Part shown: piece by piece, positions 1 to 11,938 of the stretch
Layout: each line of letters opens with the position of its first letter
How positions within the stretch are numbered: position 1 is the first letter of the stretch
NCBI GenBank assembly: GCA_026018925.1
Contig: JAKSZU010000026.1
Location: forward strand, 16,235,127 to 16,299,126
Source: Tupaia tana
Taxonomy: Eukaryota > Chordata > Mammalia > Scandentia > Tupaiidae
Direction: 5' to 3'
Length of the DNA stretch: 64,000 bases
Notes under the pieces: generated by a model
Databases searched by the model: none
Seen by the model: only the letters and a program-made list of their open reading frames with translations
Told to the model about the DNA's origin: nothing
Program-made: the position numbers and the translations under genes

Positions 1-47
1 CATGTGAGACCCAGCTACCTTAACCACCTTGACACTGGCTGGCCGTT
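1..47 (-). repeat. tRNA-SINE type C head, cut by window start
   Basis: The reverse complement of a SINE head, with a degenerate CATGTGRGAYCCAGC block followed by CTTAACCACC and CTGGCTGGCC. The body lies before base 1. Confidence 0.75.
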
Positions 48-338
48 ATTTAGATTTTCTATAGCACAGTAGGCAACCTATAGATTTTGGATACTGTTGG
101 GAATTCAATCCAGAACTTTTCATTTTTAAAGCTGTGTAGGAGGACTTTTGTTCAACCTTCAGTTAAAAGATTACTTTTTATGACTCCAGTAAAAGGGGCA
201 ATGAACTGTTAATTCTGAGTTGTATTCAGAATTTTTCTGGTGCCTAGCCAGAAGAGGTTAGTTCTATGCCTCAGTTTCTCCTTCAATAAACTTGGGGGAA
301 ATATAGAGGGCACAAGGGACAAAAAACCATTCTGAGTC

Positions 339-590
339 TTTTTTTTTTTTTTTTTTTTTTTTTAATTTGCTATGGAGCTAGTGTGCTTGCCAGAGAGAGA
401 TAGAGATAGAGATAGAGAGAGAGAGAGAGAGAGAGTGCCCCCTGGGGGGATGACCTTGCAGCAATTCCTTTTCCTTCATTCTTCTCTTGAGATTTTGGTG
501 TGTTTTTCAAGCCACTGGGTCTGGGACTCAAACCACCCAATCAGCCATGTGGGATCCATCTGTGTTAACCACAGATCCATTGGCTGGCCC
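339..590 (-). repeat. tRNA-SINE type C
   Basis: A poly(T) tail (339-363) is followed by a GA-rich stretch (402-437), then GTGTTTTTCAAGCCACTGG, and the head ends in TGGCTGGCCCC. The B-box region is decayed. Confidence 0.88.
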
Positions 591-764
591 CTTGAGTATC
601 TAAGGAAAGCCCTTTGGATGACTAAATAATTTTTTTTTAAGAGAAAGAGATCTCTAGTAAGTTAAAACTAAAGATAAAAAAGTGTCTATAGGCAGTTAAC
701 CAGGAGGTTGGAATGGTAAAATGACTTTTTAAAAATATAACAATTTTGTTGTTATTTTGTTTTA

Positions 765-1034
765 TTTTTTAAAGATTTTTGCCATAGGGTGCATACACTC
801 TTTGGAGAGTGGCAGAGAGAGGGAAAGTGAGAACTCACTACCCAGGGTTGCTGGCCATGCTGCAGTCCCTTGTCCTCAATTCTCCTCTCGGAATTTTGGG
901 CAGGTGCACGCGCACACACACGCACACACGCCCACACGCCCAGCGTGATTTACAAGCTGCTGGGTCCAGGGCTTGAACCTCAGTTGCCCATGTGGGAGTG
1001 TAGCTCCTTAACCACTGCGCCACCTGCTGGTCTT
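765..1034 (-). repeat. tRNA-SINE type A
   Basis: The copy reads TTTTTGCCATAGGGTGCATAC at the tail side, has a CA/CG-rich stretch (906-940), and ends with CACCTGCTGGTC at the head. Moderately diverged. Confidence 0.9.
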
Positions 1035-1812
1035 GTAATTGTACTTTTGATATTTTTTGTATTTTCTTTGAGGGAGCAGAGAATTAAATTGTTCTTGTGT
1101 CTTTCCTCATAAATAAGCCATGACTGAGAAGAAAGACTTGAAATTCACTTTTACATGTTACCATTTTCCACTTATGTACATGATTCGGTTGTATTGTGTG
1201 TTTTCAATGTACTGGGTGATTTTGTTGTACCAACTCTGAGTTATGACTGGCTGATACTGGAAATTGAACTGTGGCTCTTATTTGGTGGTTTAAGCTATTA
1301 ATTCCTTGGCAGGTTCGGAGTGCTCTTTGAACTTTAAACAGCAGTATTATTAACATTTTGAGATTTGTCTCAGGGAATGTCAGTAGTACTACTTAATAAA
1401 TATGTTTTTCTTCTTAAAGACTAAATCACATTTTTGTCTGACACACATGTCACAACCCTTACTATGTTTTGAGCTGAGAGAACTCAACTACTAGCTAATT
1501 TATATTTTCCACTTAATAGTGGGGCAGTTTCTGAATATATTGTTTAGCTCTTATTGAAGGAAGGAAAGCCCTCCCACAGATCTGTAGGTTTTGTGTTAGT
1601 CACGTTGAATAGGAGTAGTGTCTTGAGTTTATCCAGAAGTTTGGAATTGTATATGTAGTTGGTCTCCAGCATACTAAAATATAGTTAATTTGTAAGTTTG
1701 TTTTTACAAAATATCCTCCCTTGACTTTTGTTGTAACAGATGATGGTTAGCCTATTTACTTTGTATCGTACTTAATTACCTGTGTTAGAGAATTCAAATG
1801 CTATTTATAGCA

Positions 1813-1843
<31 letters not shown>

Positions 1844-3299
1844 CCTGGGCATGAACTTTGACTTAGTGTTTCCATTTAGAGTGTCGGGAGCACCCTTCTC
1901 TCTGATTGATTGTTCAAGCAATCTGAGCAGCTCCTCACTTTGGCCTGAGAAAGGAATCATGTCTGGAAGAGTGTAGAGAGGCCAGGATGGCTCCCTCCGA
2001 AGAGTTGTAATTCTGGAGTGAGGATTGAAGGCAGCTTTTCAATTTCCTTCCTGCAGGGACCTGCTGCTTCTTTCTCTTTGCTGATACTCTTTTATTAAAA
2101 TGTTGAAAATAGTGGCAAGTTTTGTGATATCATCAGGGAAAAAGTTTATATTTCTTTGCCTTTAGCTCCTCTTCCCTCCTTTCCTTCCCCCTGAAGACAA
2201 GCTTTCTATTGGTTATTTTGTGATAACTGAGGACTTCTGAGGCTCAATGAGATGAATAAAGGAGCCAGAGGCAAGACTGAATGGGCTAGCTAGTAAATAA
2301 TATTTAGAAATGTTGATTTTCAAAAATATGGTATGTTTGAAAAATTGGGGATGTGTAATTCATTCATTTTCATCAGAAATGATTCAAATCTAGCTTGAGT
2401 TTACAAAAGGGCTAAAGATCTGTTATGTGGGGAAAAGACCTACATGTACTATTTAATTTCTAAGATGCGTATGTGTAGGGGAGAGTGAAATGGACTGCAT
2501 AGCCAGTCCATAGCCATAGTAGCCAGAAGAACCCAGAAGGGGTGTTTTAAATTGGATTTTGAAGGAATGAATGGATATGGCTTCTTACTAGGGAGGGAGA
2601 GAAGGGGAATTTTTTGGAAACTCAGTTGATTCTGAGTCTCTATCCTTAAATCATTACTAAGAGGTGGTAATGTAGGAGAGTATTTCTGATTTATGGTTTT
2701 GGTTCTTGGCTTCATTAAAAAAATAAACAGTACAAAAACATACTGAAATAGAATTCTTATTAGGTGGAAAATTTGAAGTGTGGGTAGGCTAATTTAGATT
2801 AAGAAATGGTGATGTTATAATAATTCAGTTTTCTAAAATAGTTCAGTTACGAACTTAAAAAAAACGGTATATTACGCAAAATACTAATGACTAAAGTGAC
2901 AGATATTCCAGAAACTGGACAGGCACGAATCTTAAATGAGCAGATGGGAAATAAAACTAAAACGGGAGATAATCCAGAATGATATAGAAACTATTATGAG
3001 AAATGAATTGAGGAAAAACAAGTGTGTTAAATGGTATTATATTTAATAATGTGTTTAAAAGCTTTTCTAGGATTGCTCTCTTACTTAGACAAATTAGAAT
3101 TGTTGAACTGTGTAACCTATCCTGCTTCAAATTCTGTGCATTTAAAACAAATTAGATTTTGTTTCAGGATTACTTCTCATGAGGGCCGGGACTTTTAAGT
3201 CATGAATGTATATGTTGTATGTGGTTTAAAAAGTCAACATAACTTGCTTTCTCTGACATAAAAATAAAGGAAGGGAATAATCACTTTCACAGAATTGTG
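1035..3299. other. Intronic stretch, no gene seen
   Basis: No coding, RNA or young repeat signal was found. It contains an isolated 28-base T run at 1816-1843 that is not attached to a recognisable SINE body. Confidence 0.6.
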
Positions 3300-3800
3300 G
3301 TGGACTTTGAAGGGGGGAGGTAAGGAGTGAAAGCTGAGGTTTGTTACTTGGGTGACTTGGTAGCTAGTTGAAATCGTTACGTTTGTTGAGGGTAAAATCT
3401 GGGCTCTAGTGGGTGGAGGAAAGACTTAATGGCAAAATGAAAAAGTGCAGGCACTTTTCAGTTGAAGAAGGTTGATTGTGAAGTAAGCAGGGATGAGAGC
3501 AAGGGCCTGGAAGGTAGATTTGTGTCTGTACACGTAGGAGTGACAATGTGGAGAGACCGAGGAAAGATGAAAGATGTAAGGAAAGTTGGTAACTGTTGAA
3601 ACAAATCTGGCTGGAGGATGGCTATCAAAAACCCAGGTGACAGGGTTAGTCCTGGAAAAGATAAGATACCTCTTAGAAAAAAAGATGTGCAAATATAGGA
3701 AAGAAGTGAATGTGAAGGAAGCAGGGATAGTCTCCATGGTAGCTTGAGTGCTTGTTGAATTCAAAGATTAGAGACACAGCGCTTGGACTTGAATAAACAA
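3300..3800 (+). repeat. Ancient mammalian interspersed repeat fragment
   Basis: Order and wording (TTACTTGGGTGACTTGGTAG, then GGCTGGAGGATGGC) resemble the long ancient repeat that carries a GACAGGACTTGGTGA signature elsewhere in mammals. I cannot name the family with certainty. Confidence 0.45.
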
Positions 3801-3896
3801 AATCATTAAATTTTTTTTTTTGCTAGAAAATTTACATTTTATTTGGTGTTGGTTGATTGCAACAGGCACTTTATTCCTAATTTTACTTTAATGATT

Positions 3897-4155
3897 TTTT
3901 TTTTGAGAAGTTTTTGCTATAGGGTGCGTGCGCTTGCCAGAAAGACAGAGAGAGACAGAGAAATAGAAAGCGAGAAATCACCTCCCAGGGGGGATGGCCA
4001 CACCGCAATCCCTTTTCCTTCATTCTCCTCTTGTGATCTTGGGCGCGTATGCACACGCACCCAGCGTGAGTTTAAGCCACTGGGTCCGGGACTCGAACCA
4101 CCTTCGACTACATGGGAGTTCAGCAACATAGCCATTATGCTAACTGCTGGTCTAC
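3897..4155 (-). repeat. tRNA-SINE type A with TSD
   Basis: TSD CTTTAATGATT at 3886-3896 and 4156-4166. The body shows TTTTTGCTATAGGGTGCGTGC and the head ends GCTAACTGCTGGTC. Confidence 0.95.
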
Positions 4156-4674
4156 CTTTAATGATTATTTTAAAGTATGAAACTGAGTTTGACTTAGACC
4201 AGAGGTGGTACACATCTGCCTGAATGAGAAGTATTTTTCAAAGTAAGTGCCCTTGAAAAGGATCAAGTAATGTTGTCATTGTCTATAATATTTTTTGGTC
4301 CTTTTCCTTTTGAACTGCTTATAGAGACAGTTTAGTCAGCCACCCCAGAAAAGCTCATTTTGAAGGTGCTTCTTTGGCCAGTGTCTTTCTCTTTACAATT
4401 TATTATCTTACTCTGACTTTTGCTTGTGATGATGGGGGCCTTTCTGAAAATGAGCAAAAACCCTAGCAAGAACTCTGCTGTGGTTATATTGGCATGCATC
4501 CACTGTGAGCGTGTGCAGGAATGCCAGCTGTGCTTGACCCTTTGCCTTCCCACGTTCTGAGTCTAGTGCCTCAGTGTACTTTGTTTTCGTAAAACTTCCG
4601 TGAAGATGGACTTAGCTATCCATTGATTGGTAAGACTCAGACAGCGAGTCCAATTATGTGGAGGTGGCATTTTG

Positions 4675-4915
4675 TTTTTATTATTTACTTATTCCCTGAG
4701 AAAGCAAAACAGAGACAGAGCACTCCAAGTCCAATCTTGGCACTGCGACCCCCCTCCCTCCGCCCCCTCCCCTCCCCCAGGCTTCAGCCAGTCCCAGGTC
4801 ATTGGTGAGCACATTCCCACATACTCAGGGAGATCTCTGGATGTGAACAGGGAATCTACCAATGTGGGGTTGCCTTGCAGAACATTGTGTTTACTGCTGT
4901 GCCACCATCTGGCTC
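4675..4915 (-). repeat. SINE type E with TSD
   Basis: TSD GTGGCATTTTG at 4664-4674 and 4916-4926. Internal blocks (AGAACATTGTGTTTACTGC, GTGCCACCATCTGGCTC) match the element at 62722-63205 but not types A-C. Confidence 0.8.
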
Positions 4916-5529
4916 AGTGGCATTTTGCTTTTTAGAGTAGAGGGAGTGGAATTTAATTTGTGCTGTCTGTGTCTGTCTAGCAAAAGCCAGTTACTTTCTT
5001 GAGGTCTGTTTTTGGTGAGACTGAAGTGATCATTAAGAAGAGCCTTGGGATAAATAAATATATCCTGTTGAGATGATCTCTTAAGGTTTTATCTGAAAAT
5101 TTGGCTTATGTGATACCAGAGTTCTTAACTTTGCCCACTTAGTGTCATGTTACCCATTTGAGACTCCCTAGTAAGCCGTCTAGAATCCTTCACAGGCTCT
5201 TTGAGTAGTTTCTTCTGCAGTTGGTGGAGACAGCATTTAGATGTAGTTAGGATTTTACTTTTTTCTGCCTGAGTAGTTAGTGGGGGTGTGCTGCAGAGGA
5301 CCCTTTACCTATAGTGCAGATGGCTCTACTGGTTTAGGTTACAGATTGTAGTGGCAAATATTATTTCTTGTTTTTGAATTTAGTAATATAGTGAGATTTT
5401 TAAAAACTTTTTTTAGTCAGTTTTGTTGTCTGTGGTCTTTATATTGCATAGGTGGTTTTTATTATTTATTACTATTAATTCTTTAAAGTGCTTTCTACTT
5501 AAAAATAAAGAATTAAAATCCTATCAGAA

Positions 5530-5747
5530 GGGACCAGCAGGTGGCATAGAGGTTAAGGTGCTGGATTCCCACATGACTGATTGTAGTTTGAGCCCTGGAA
5601 AATTATGCCTGACAGGTGTGTGCATGTGTTCAAAGTCCTGAGAGGAGGGTGCAGTGTGGCCATCCCCCTCCAGGGAGAGAGGGGTGCTTTCTCACTTTTA
5701 TCTCTCTGACGATCATGTGCACCCTATGGCAAAAACCTTAAAAATTC
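5530..5747 (+). repeat. tRNA-SINE type A
   Basis: Head GGGACCAGCAGGTGGCATAG, then CCTGAGAGGAG, and tail CACCCTATGGCAAAAACC. The middle is shortened relative to the usual length. Flanks show imperfect TCAGAA repeats. Confidence 0.9.
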
Positions 5748-6732
5748 TGTCAGAAAATGTAGTAAAAATCCTAGAGCTATGGATGTTTTAGGAAAATTTA
5801 GTTTTTTAATAGTTGTTAGAGTTAGGACAGGTACTTTAAAATATTTCAGATTTATGTAATATCGGAGCAGTTTACCATTTTTTAATTTGTACCACAGCAT
5901 AAATCTGCGTCTTAGCTACTAAAGAGCATAAATATCTACATTTGGAAACACAAGCACTTAACTGAAGTTTAGTTACTTTAAAAAGCAGTTTTCAAAGTAT
6001 ATCAGTTTACATACTGAATGTAATCATCTGTACAGATTGAATCAAGTGTCAAGATCCCACATAGACTTAATTCAATTCAATAGTTGTCCATAAATTATTT
6101 GAGAGAGTTAAGTATAAAAATGATATTTTGTTGCTATTTGATGATATGGTTGTGAAACTGAGCTTTGCAACCCAGACAGATGGTGCTATTCTTGAATTTG
6201 TCTGCAAGATCCTATAACATTTAATTAAATAGTGGAATGATTCTCATGAGAACCCATACTTGGGTTCTTTAGTAAATTTTATACATTTGTTTTGAAATAG
6301 ATGTATTTACCTGTTCTTAGCAAACTTCTCTAATGAATCTGTTAAGATGATTAGCATGTGTTGGTAGTTTATATGGTAAACTCAAGGAATATTCCAGATG
6401 GAAGAATGAGTGGGACTTACAAAGGTAGGCATTTATCTTCTAAAGTAACTTTGATTTTGTTGTCAAACTTTCTCATACGGTAGGTGTGGTATTCTGTTAA
6501 GGACCTAAAGAACTGACTTTTAACAGTTTACAGAAATGTGTGAAAAAAAATTAGTGATATATGTTTATACCCATTTTAGAAAATAGGTATTGATTTAGAT
6601 TCTTTGTAATCTACTTTGTGTTTTAATTTTGGAGTTGAAAATAGGAATAAGAGCCCAATCCAGTTTTAATATTAAACAGGCATAATTTTGTTTAGCTATT
6701 TTGTAAAACTTTTGAGTTTGATAATATTATAT
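5748..6732. other. Intronic stretch, no feature seen
   Basis: About 1 kb of AT-rich sequence without recognisable repeat, gene or RNA signal. Confidence 0.5.
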
Positions 6733-6945
6733 GGTCGGGCTCTCTGCATAGTGAGCCAGATAACACATGACTGATAGTGGTTTGAATCCTGGCCCTGGCA
6801 GCTTGAAAAACACACAGTGGGTGTGGTATGTTTGTGCTCACAATCCTGACAGGTTGGGGAAATGGTGGAAAAGGATTATGGCACGACCACGCCACATTAG
6901 CGGTTGCTTTCTCTCTTCTGGTGTCCTCTGGCAGGAAGAATTTGT
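6733..6945 (+). repeat. tRNA-SINE type C
   Basis: Contains GTTTGAATCCTGGCCCTGG, GCTTGAAAAACACAC and a degenerate GGGGAAATGGTGG block. The 3' tail is replaced by an ATAAGTAATA-rich stretch. Confidence 0.8.
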
Positions 6946-7002
6946 CAGTTATAATAAGTAATATTAAGAATAAGTAATAAATAATAAGTAAAAAACACTT
7001 TT

Positions 7003-7195
7003 AGGTCAAGTCGTGGTGGTGCAGATGGTAGGGGCTACATGATATTGGAACCATATGGGAGGTCCTGAGTTTGGATCCCAGGTGGGCTTGAACATGCAGG
7101 TACACCCATTATCCTAGCTGGCTAGAAGGGTAGGGGAGGATCATGGCATGACAAGACCCTGTCGGTGGTCCCTGTTTCTTTCTCCCTCCTCATGC
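7003..7195 (+). repeat. SINE type D
   Basis: Blocks GTCGTGGTGGTGCAGATGG, CATATGGGAGGTCCTGAG and ATCCTAGCTGGCTAG define a family that recurs at 30166-30365 and, more weakly, 48675-48850. Confidence 0.65.
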
Positions 7196-7196
7196 C

Positions 7197-7466
7197 TTTT
7201 TTTTTTTTTTTTTTTTTCCTTTTTCTTATTTTCTTTACATGCATTTGCCAGAGAGAGACAGAGTAAGGGAGGGGGGAGAAGAAAGCACTCCCAGTGGGGT
7301 ATGATCACTCTGTAATCCCTTCTCCATTTCTCCATCTTGCCAGGATTTTGGACAGGCACTCACAAATGCTTCATGTGTTTTTCAAGCTTCTAGGGCCAAG
7401 ACTTGAACCATGGTCTGCCATATGGGATCCAACCCCCTTAACTACTGGGCTACAGGGTCAGCCCTC
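7197..7466 (-). repeat. tRNA-SINE type C
   Basis: Poly(T) at 7197-7217, then TTTGCCAGAGAGAGACAGAG, GTGTTTTTCAAGC and a head ending CTACAGGGTCAGCCC. It abuts type D on the left and another SINE on the right. Confidence 0.88.
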
Positions 7467-7470
7467 TGTC

Positions 7471-7737
7471 TGTTTTTTTTTAAAGAGATTTTTGCTATAG
7501 AGCATGTGCGCTCGCCAGAGAGACAGAGAATGACAGACAGTGAGAACTTCCCTCTCCCCTGGCGTGGGGGGGAGGGGGGTTGGCCATACTGCAAAATCCC
7601 TTCTCCTCCGTTCTTGCAATTTTGGGCATGCATGTACATGTGCCCAGCGTGAGTCTAAACCACCCGGTCCAGGACTCAAACCGTGGTTGACTATGTGGGA
7701 GTCCAGCAATGTAACCATTTAGCCATCCACTGGTCCC
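7471..7737 (-). repeat. tRNA-SINE type A
   Basis: Reads GATTTTTGCTATAGAGCATG at the tail side and CATCCACTGGTCCC at the head. It contains a G-rich stretch around 7567-7579. Confidence 0.9.
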
Positions 7738-7949
7738 TCTTTTTTGCTCTCATGAAATAAATTTATTTCCACATTTCTAGACATTGTTGGAAATATATTT
7801 TCTCTTTTATTAAATTTACTTGCTATTTATTTAATACCTACTCTTTACTAAATGGGAGACAAGACTGAAAAATGATGACCGATGTCAAATTGGATGACAT
7901 GGAGGAATTGGAAACTAATTCTGTGTGCATAGAGGAATGTTTGCAGAAT

Positions 7950-8215
7950 TTTTTTTAAGTTGCCAAAGGGTACATGCACTTTCCAGAAAGAGACAGAGGG
8001 AAAAGGAAGGAGAGAGAGAGAAAAGGAAGGAGAGAGAGAAAGCAACCCCAGTTGGGCGTGGTATGTCGTCATACTTTTTCTTCTATTCCTTCTGTCCATC
8101 AGGATTTGGGGCACATATGCACAAATGCCTTGGTGTGTTTTTCAAGCCACTGGGCTTGGGATTTGAATTGGGGTCAGTTGACTTCCTTTAATCACTATGC
8201 TACAGGGATGGCCCT
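7950..8215 (-). repeat. tRNA-SINE type C
   Basis: Tail side AAGTTGCCAAAGGGTACATG, a GA-rich block, GTGTTTTTCAAGCCACTGGG, and head CTACAGGGATGGCCC. Confidence 0.87.
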
Positions 8216-8217
8216 CC

Positions 8218-8470
8218 TGTAGGAGTCTAAGGAGGGTTATGACACGATCAAATTTACCTTGCAGATAGAAAACTCACGTGGGTTTTGTGGAGTATGGATT
8301 GTAAAAGGGGGAGAAACCGAAGCCAGGAAGAGAGCTCTTAGACAGTGTAGGTATGAGAAATAATGCAAGGCCAGTGGCAATAGAAGGAATTGTATTTTGG
8401 AGGTAGAATGGACAGGACTTGGTGACCAATTAAATATGTCATAGGAGAAGAGTAAAATGGTAAACAGATG
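8218..8470 (+). repeat. Ancient mammalian interspersed repeat fragment
   Basis: Contains, in the expected order, ATGACACGATCAAATTTACC, GTGGAGTATGGATTG and GGTAGAATGGACAGGACTTG. This is an old repeat widespread in mammals; the family name is uncertain. Confidence 0.6.
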
Positions 8471-9917
8471 TTCGTAGTTTTATGGCATTTGCCTTCTTGT
8501 GTACACAAAATGGGGAAGGAACAATTGGCCACACTTTTAAACTGTAGTTGATAAGCATTAGACTTCATGCTTTGATCACAGGTGTGTACATAGGAAAATA
8601 TTCACTGAGCCTGGGTTATTGATATTAAATTAAGCCCTATAGAGCTACAAGTTTTAAGGCAGGAAATAGTGAAAAGAAAGTAAAAACAAACATTAGCTTT
8701 TGTAACTTGCCTATTTCCAGAGAAGGTTTGAGACAGACTAAGATTTGTAAGGGAGGGGAAGGGCAGAAGAAAAAGGTGGGAAAGAGAGGAGAAGGCAAGA
8801 CTGGCGAGGTGGGTAGAGTAGGGCCTTTGGAGGGTGGTGATGGTGGTGGTAGTTGGAGGTGTGAATCCAACTATTTTGGCAGGGGAAGCGCTTGAGAAGT
8901 AGGAGTTTTCAGAAATGGGCATGAAAATCTCTGATAGGAAGATAGAATCTGGGAGGGGGGAATCCTTAATAGCAGTTGGCTCTCTGTCAGCCTTTGTTAC
9001 CTAGACTAGCCTCTGCACATATGCTTTGGGATGTTTTTATTACTTTATCATAGAAAGATTTTATTTGCGTTATCACAGATCGGTGATATTTTTGTTAGGA
9101 GGATGAAATAGACATCATTTTTTCTTCATGCCTTTGTGGAATGACTAGATTTTGAGAACCAATGGAGAGAATAGAAGGGACATTTGTAAAGACATGGTAT
9201 TAAACATTGCTGCCTATTCCTCATTCTGACTTTAGGAATTTTTAAGTTTTTCATTTCTATCATTCTATTCTTTGCACTTAGCTTTCTGAGTGTACAATGT
9301 TTTTATGGTTATTGAGAGTGTGATTATTATGCCATGTTATATTTTTGCCTCAGTTAGGAGGAGGATTTTCTCTTCTCTCCTTCCTCCCTCACTGCCCATC
9401 CTTCTCTGCGCCCTTTTCCTTTTATTTTTTTTAGCACATTCCTCGGCTCACTGTGTTCTGGAGCTTTCCCTGCGTGTTGTTGCACTTATGCTTGGCAGTT
9501 CCAGTTCTCAGTTAAGCACTAAAATGTACATATGCACTTCAGAACCTTTTGATATAATCTCCTCGGTGTGGTGGGGACCCTCTCCAGTTGTTTTGAGTGC
9601 TCTTATTGGCACAGCGTGCACTACCATTGTCGATTGGCTGTAATTCATTCAGCTTTCCCGTGTGAGGAGCCTTTTCCTTGGCTACCTTGAAGGTAGAGAG
9701 TTGGCTCTCCTGCAGGTGCCATTCTTCTTAATTTCCTTCCAAGTGAGGTAGTCCTAATAAAATACAAAGCATTTCCAAGAAATGAAACTTCTAAGAAATT
9801 AAAACTATAAAAAAATTCTACATTTCAGCCACTCTATTAGATCAAACTTACCTTAACTCTTCTATTCTTGTAATTGTGCATATTTTTGTTCATAGATGTA
9901 ATCACAGTGTGAATAGA
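8471..9917. other. Intronic stretch, no gene seen
   Basis: Contains a purine-rich segment near 8740-8850 and otherwise nothing I recognise. The open frames here look like chance. Confidence 0.5.
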
Positions 9918-10180
9918 CTTATAAAAATTAGCTATAGAGCACATATATGCATCTGGGGGGAGAGAGGGAGAGAGAGAGAAAAGGGGAGAGAGAAAACAAG
10001 TAAGAAAGCTCCCACCCAGGAGTATGGTGATGCTATAGTCCCTTCTTCAGTCTTCTCTTGGGATTTGGGCAGGCGTGCACTTGCATGGGGCATATTTCTC
10101 AATTTGCAGGTTTGGGACTTGAACCGCACACTCCACCATGTGGGATCCAGCCATCTTAAACCACCATACCACCCACTAGT
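9918..10180 (-). repeat. tRNA-SINE type C/A
   Basis: Tail side TAGCTATAGAGCACATATATG, then GA-rich, and a head ending CATACCACCCACTAGTC. It is the target of the insertion at 10198. Confidence 0.85.
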
Positions 10181-10197
10181 CTATGAATAGAATTCTT

Positions 10198-10458
10198 TTT
10201 TTTTTTTTTTTTTTTGGAGAGGTTTTCGCTGTAGGGCGCGTGCGCTCACCAGACAGACAGAGACATAGAGACAGAAAGCAAGAAATCACCCCCCAGGGGG
10301 GATGGTCACGCCGCAATCCCTTCTCCTCCATTCTCCTCTCGGGATCTTGGGACGCACACACGCCCGGTGTGAGTTTTAAACCACCGGGTCTGGGACGCGA
10401 ACCGCGGTTGGCTTCGTGGGAGTCCTGCGACATAGCCATTATGCTAACTGCTGGTTCC
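10198..10458 (-). repeat. Young tRNA-SINE type A, B-box-variant subfamily
   Basis: A 17-bp TSD, CTATGAATAGAATTCTT, lies at 10181-10197 and 10459-10475. The tail reads GAGAGGTTTTCGCTGTAGGGC with CpGs intact. The B box on the minus strand reads GGTTCGCGTCC. It inserted at the head edge of the older SINE at 9918. Confidence 0.97.
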
Positions 10459-10872
10459 CTATGAATAGAATTCTTTATTCAACTGTTCTCACAAACATAT
10501 TTACCATGTTACAATTTCCGTAATTATAATTTTAATGGAAAAATAATTTATAAATTTAGTAAAAAATTTACGTAATTACTTTCAGATTCAGGTAGTATGA
10601 AAGTGTCTAACATGAAATAGGAAGAGTCTTTCCCTCAACAAGAAGGTAACTGCAAATATAATAGTTGAATTTATGTCATTCCAAGGTTTTTTCCTTGATT
10701 TTGAATAGTGTCTGTGTGCCTATGTACATATGTAATTTCAAAATTGTTTTTATTTGATATTGGAATATGGGATACATAAAAAAAGCATGTATGAATTATA
10801 CATAAGGTAAAAAGTATCACAATGCAACGAACACCCATGTATCTAATACTTAGTTTAAGAAAGCATTTCACA

Positions 10873-11066
10873 GAGGCCGGCAGGTGGCATGGTGGTTGGG
10901 GGCACTGGACTCCCACATGGTCAACCACAGTGTGAGTTCTGGACCTGGCAGCATGCTTTTTCACTATCTCTCTCTCTCTCTCTCTCGCCCTCACTCTGTC
11001 CCTCTCTGGTCAAATTAAAATAAATAAATAAATGGAGCTAAATTAAAAAAAATTCTTAAAAAAAGA
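10873..11066 (+). repeat. tRNA-SINE type B in L1M
   Basis: Head GGCCGGCAGGTGGCATGG, a (TC)n tract, TCTGGTCAAATTAAAATAAA and an A-rich tail. AAGCATTTCA repeats flank it. Confidence 0.92.
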
Positions 11067-11102
11067 GAAAAGCATTTCAACACTTACGAAGTCCCATCTC
11101 TT

Positions 11103-11386
11103 TTTTTTTTTTTTTTTTTTTTTTTTCTTTTTTTGGAGAGGTTTTTGCTATAGGGCGCGTGCGCTCGCCAGACAGACAGAGAGAGACAGAGAGACAGAAA
11201 GCAGGAAATCACCCCCCAGGGGGGATGGCCACGCCGCAATCCCTTCTCCTTCATTCTCCTCTTGGGATCTTGGGCACGCACGCACACGCGCCCGGCGTGA
11301 GTTTAAGCCACCGGGTCCGGGACTCGAACCGTGGTCGACTACGTGGGAGTCCAGCGACATAGCCATTACGCTAACTGCTGGTCCCA
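11103..11386 (-). repeat. Young tRNA-SINE type A
   Basis: A 17-bp TSD, ACGAAGTCCCATCTCTT, lies at 11086-11102 and 11387-11403. CpGs are intact (GCTATAGGGCGCGTGCGCTC). The B box keeps the canonical form GGTTCGAGTCC. Confidence 0.97.
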
Positions 11387-11437
11387 ACGAAGTCCCATCT
11401 CTTCCCGTTCTATTCTCTTTCCTCTTCCTGCAAATGT

Positions 11438-11440
<3 letters not shown>

Positions 11441-11482
<42 letters not shown>

Positions 11483-11726
11483 CACAGGGTACATGTGCTT
11501 GTTGGAGAGAGACACACACAAACAGAGAGAGAAAGTAAGAAATCATTTCCCCCAAAGGGAATATGGCCATGCTGCAATCCCTTTTTCACTCTTCCTGGGA
11601 TTTTGGACATGCACGCACATATGCCTGGTGTGATTTTCAAGCTGCCAACCCAGGTCCAGGACTCGATCTATGGGCTGCCATGTGGTAATTTAACACCTTA
11701 ACCACCATGCCACTTGCTGGCTTCTC
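11441..11726 (-). repeat. tRNA-SINE type A/C with very long T tail
   Basis: About 40 consecutive T, then GCCACAGGGTACATGTGC, and head CACTTGCTGGC. The flanks CAAATGTAATT and CAGGTGTAATT are a diverged TSD. Confidence 0.9.
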
Positions 11727-11848
11727 AGGTGTAATTCTTATTTAGAATTTTATGTCTAGCATTCCCTGGTTTTCTAAGTTTCAATAATTGTATGTATTTA
11801 TGTTTAGTTTTGTACACTTTTGAACTTTTAATAAATTGTGTCTTGCTA

Positions 11849-11926
11849 TTAGGTTGTTGGGAAAGTCATCACACATTTTTGCATAGAAAAACAGAAAAAT
11901 AGGTCATGACTTTCTTGACAACCTAA
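11849..11926. mobile_element. Mariner-type MITE copy 1 (78 bp)
   Basis: TA precedes (11847-11848) and follows (11927-11928). The left end TTAGGTTGTTGGGAAAGTC pairs with the complement of the right end GACTTTCTTGACAACCTAA, so the element is almost one inverted repeat. It has no coding capacity. It sits in the L1M fossil. Confidence 0.9.
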
Positions 11927-11938
11927 TATATTCTTTTC

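Noticed and set aside
4732-4800. CpG island or promoter
   Set aside because: The C-rich stretch is part of the type E SINE and has few CpGs.
11148-11570. 140-codon open frame on the minus strand
   Set aside because: It is made of two SINEs with a poly-lysine from the A tail.
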